Shown in pieces: positions 5,156 to 5,895 of a stretch of DNA of 5,895 bases. The position numbers and the translations under genes were made by a program. The notes below the pieces were generated by a model. That model saw only the letters and a program-made list of their open reading frames with translations, had not been told where the DNA came from and did not search any database. Origin of the DNA: Campylobacteraceae bacterium (GTDB lineage Bacteria > Campylobacterota > Campylobacteria > Campylobacterales > Sulfurospirillaceae); NCBI GenBank assembly GCA_027013265.1, contig JALUXQ010000223.1, forward strand, positions 1 through 5,895, read 5' to 3'. Position 1 is the first letter of the stretch; each line of letters begins with the position of its first letter.

Positions 5156-5895
5156 CTATAATGATATCTTCAATTCAGATTCTATCCATCTGTCGCGTTT
5201 GGCAGTGCTGGATTTTGGGGCTGATACTTTCACTCTTTTTGCATCTATTTTATACTTATTTAGAAGTGCATTTTTTATCGCATTTGCACGCTCATTTGCT
5301 AAGTTTTCTAAGCTTTTTTGATCTATTTTTATCGCATTTGTCAGCTCTTTTTGCATTTGAGTATTTAGTGCAACCAAATCAAGGAAAACTTTTGGCTTCT
5401 TGGCTTCTTGCTTTTTATTTTTTACGGATTTACTCTTTTTAGTGGTATTGTCATCAACTTTTAAAATAGTAGTAAATTTTTTCTTTAGTTCCTGATATTT
5501 TTTTGAAGAAAAGCTTTTGGTGTATAGAATTTTTAGTGCTTTACCATAGTTGTCGATTTGGGTTGTATTTGAATCTTTTTTGATTTTAGCAAGTTGAATT
5601 TTTATAGTCTTTTCAAACTCCTGTTTTTGTAGCTCTTTTGTGTCAAATACTTTATCCCATCCCCCGATAATTTCTAATTTGATGCCCGGTCTTTTGCTCA
5701 AGATTTTATTTAAATTAACTAATTTTTCAACCTCAGTAGAGATGATTACAGCCGAGCCTTTTTCGAAGTCTATCGCCTTTAAATCGTCCGCTTTGACACC
5801 AAGAAGTGAACCTAGAAATCTAAATGGTGCTGTTACTAAGCCAGTTATCATGTTTCCAACTGCTCTCCAAACAATACCACCATAGCTAAAGTCAG
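5156..5895 (-). CDS. DUF748 (AsmA-like) envelope protein, C-terminal part
   Basis: The frame is open to the right edge, so the start lies outside the window; 246 codons are visible, 245 of them residues, ending with TAG at 5156. The visible N-terminal part (DFSYGGIVWRAVGN, then LVTAPFRFLGSLLG) matches the near-C-terminal hallmark of DUF748 proteins. It is followed by the OmpA-like tail of that family: IDFEKGSA, LSKRPGIKLEIIGGWD, and RANAIKNALLNKYKIDAKRVKV near the end. Full-length DUF748 proteins are usually about 1000 residues, long bridge-like envelope proteins related to AsmA/TamB, thought to work in outer-membrane or lipid homeostasis; no reaction is established. Between the two OmpA-like halves is a Lys-rich, low-complexity stretch (DDNTTKKSKSVKNKKQEAKKPK). 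Its DNA holds two tandem copies of TTGGCTTC (5392-5407 on the plus strand). An ATG lies at 5851, but the conserved sequence upstream shows that it is internal. The link to znu is only shared strand and neighbourhood. Confidence 0.85.
   Translation of the reverse strand, partial: DFSYGGIVWRAVGNMITGLVTAPFRFLGSLLGVKADDLKAIDFEKGSAVIISTEVEKLVNLNKILSKRPGIKLEIIGGWDKVFDTKELQKQEFEKTIKIQLAKIKKDSNTTQIDNYGKALKILYTKSFSSKKYQELKKKFTTILKVDDNTTKKSKSVKNKKQEAKKPKVFLDLVALNTQMQKELTNAIKIDQKSLENLANERANAIKNALLNKYKIDAKRVKVSAPKSSTAKRDRWIESELKISL

Noticed and set aside
5161..5442. Plus-strand open frame of 93 codons rich in Leu, Phe, His and Ser
   Set aside because: It lies opposite the well-supported DUF748 frame. 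Its hydrophobic look is the antisense of Lys/Glu-rich codons, and it has no ribosome site.
5640..5885. Plus-strand open frame of 81 codons at the right edge
   Set aside because: It is antisense to the DUF748 coding sequence, which shows family motifs throughout this stretch.

Overview
The window is AT-rich and densely coded. It looks like ordinary chromosome from a Gram-negative bacterium. The AT bias, the Lys/Ile/Asn-rich proteins, the short gaps and the mix of genes (a single-CxxCH periplasmic cytochrome of P460 type, Bcp, a Znu-type metal importer, a DUF748 envelope protein) fit the Campylobacterota, for example Sulfurimonas- or Sulfurovum-like sulfur oxidisers. That placement is inferred from protein style, not from a marker gene. 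No rRNA, tRNA, insertion sequence, CRISPR array, phage gene or attachment site is visible.

Left block (1-2053, minus strand): a P460-family cytochrome c, then a 136-bp gap, an OmpR/PhoB response regulator, and a sensor histidine kinase that overlaps the regulator by 11 bp and runs off the left edge. The kinase has two membrane helices and almost no periplasmic loop. The gap before the regulator holds a perfect 13-bp inverted repeat whose inner arm touches the regulator's ribosome binding site, plus a second, bulged hairpin.

Centre (2054-2644): a short divergent promoter region separates the cytochrome from bcp, a 1-Cys/atypical 2-Cys thiol peroxidase on the plus strand. bcp converges on the metal-import operon with no gap: both stop codons lie within one TTATAA.

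Right block (2639-5895, minus strand): a compact znuA-znuC-znuB operon for an ABC importer of zinc (or manganese). The genes overlap or are 7 nt apart, and znuA and znuC both start with TTG. A 102-bp region with an 18-bp perfect palindrome over the likely -35 site precedes znuA. Upstream on the same strand is the C-terminal end of a DUF748 (AsmA-like) envelope protein that runs off the right edge.

Together the genes suggest a stress and metal-homeostasis neighbourhood: peroxide removal, a haem protein that may handle NO or hydroxylamine, metal uptake and a two-component sensor. No clearly new system is visible. The points most worth checking are the regulatory inverted repeats and the sensor-less kinase next to the P460 cytochrome.
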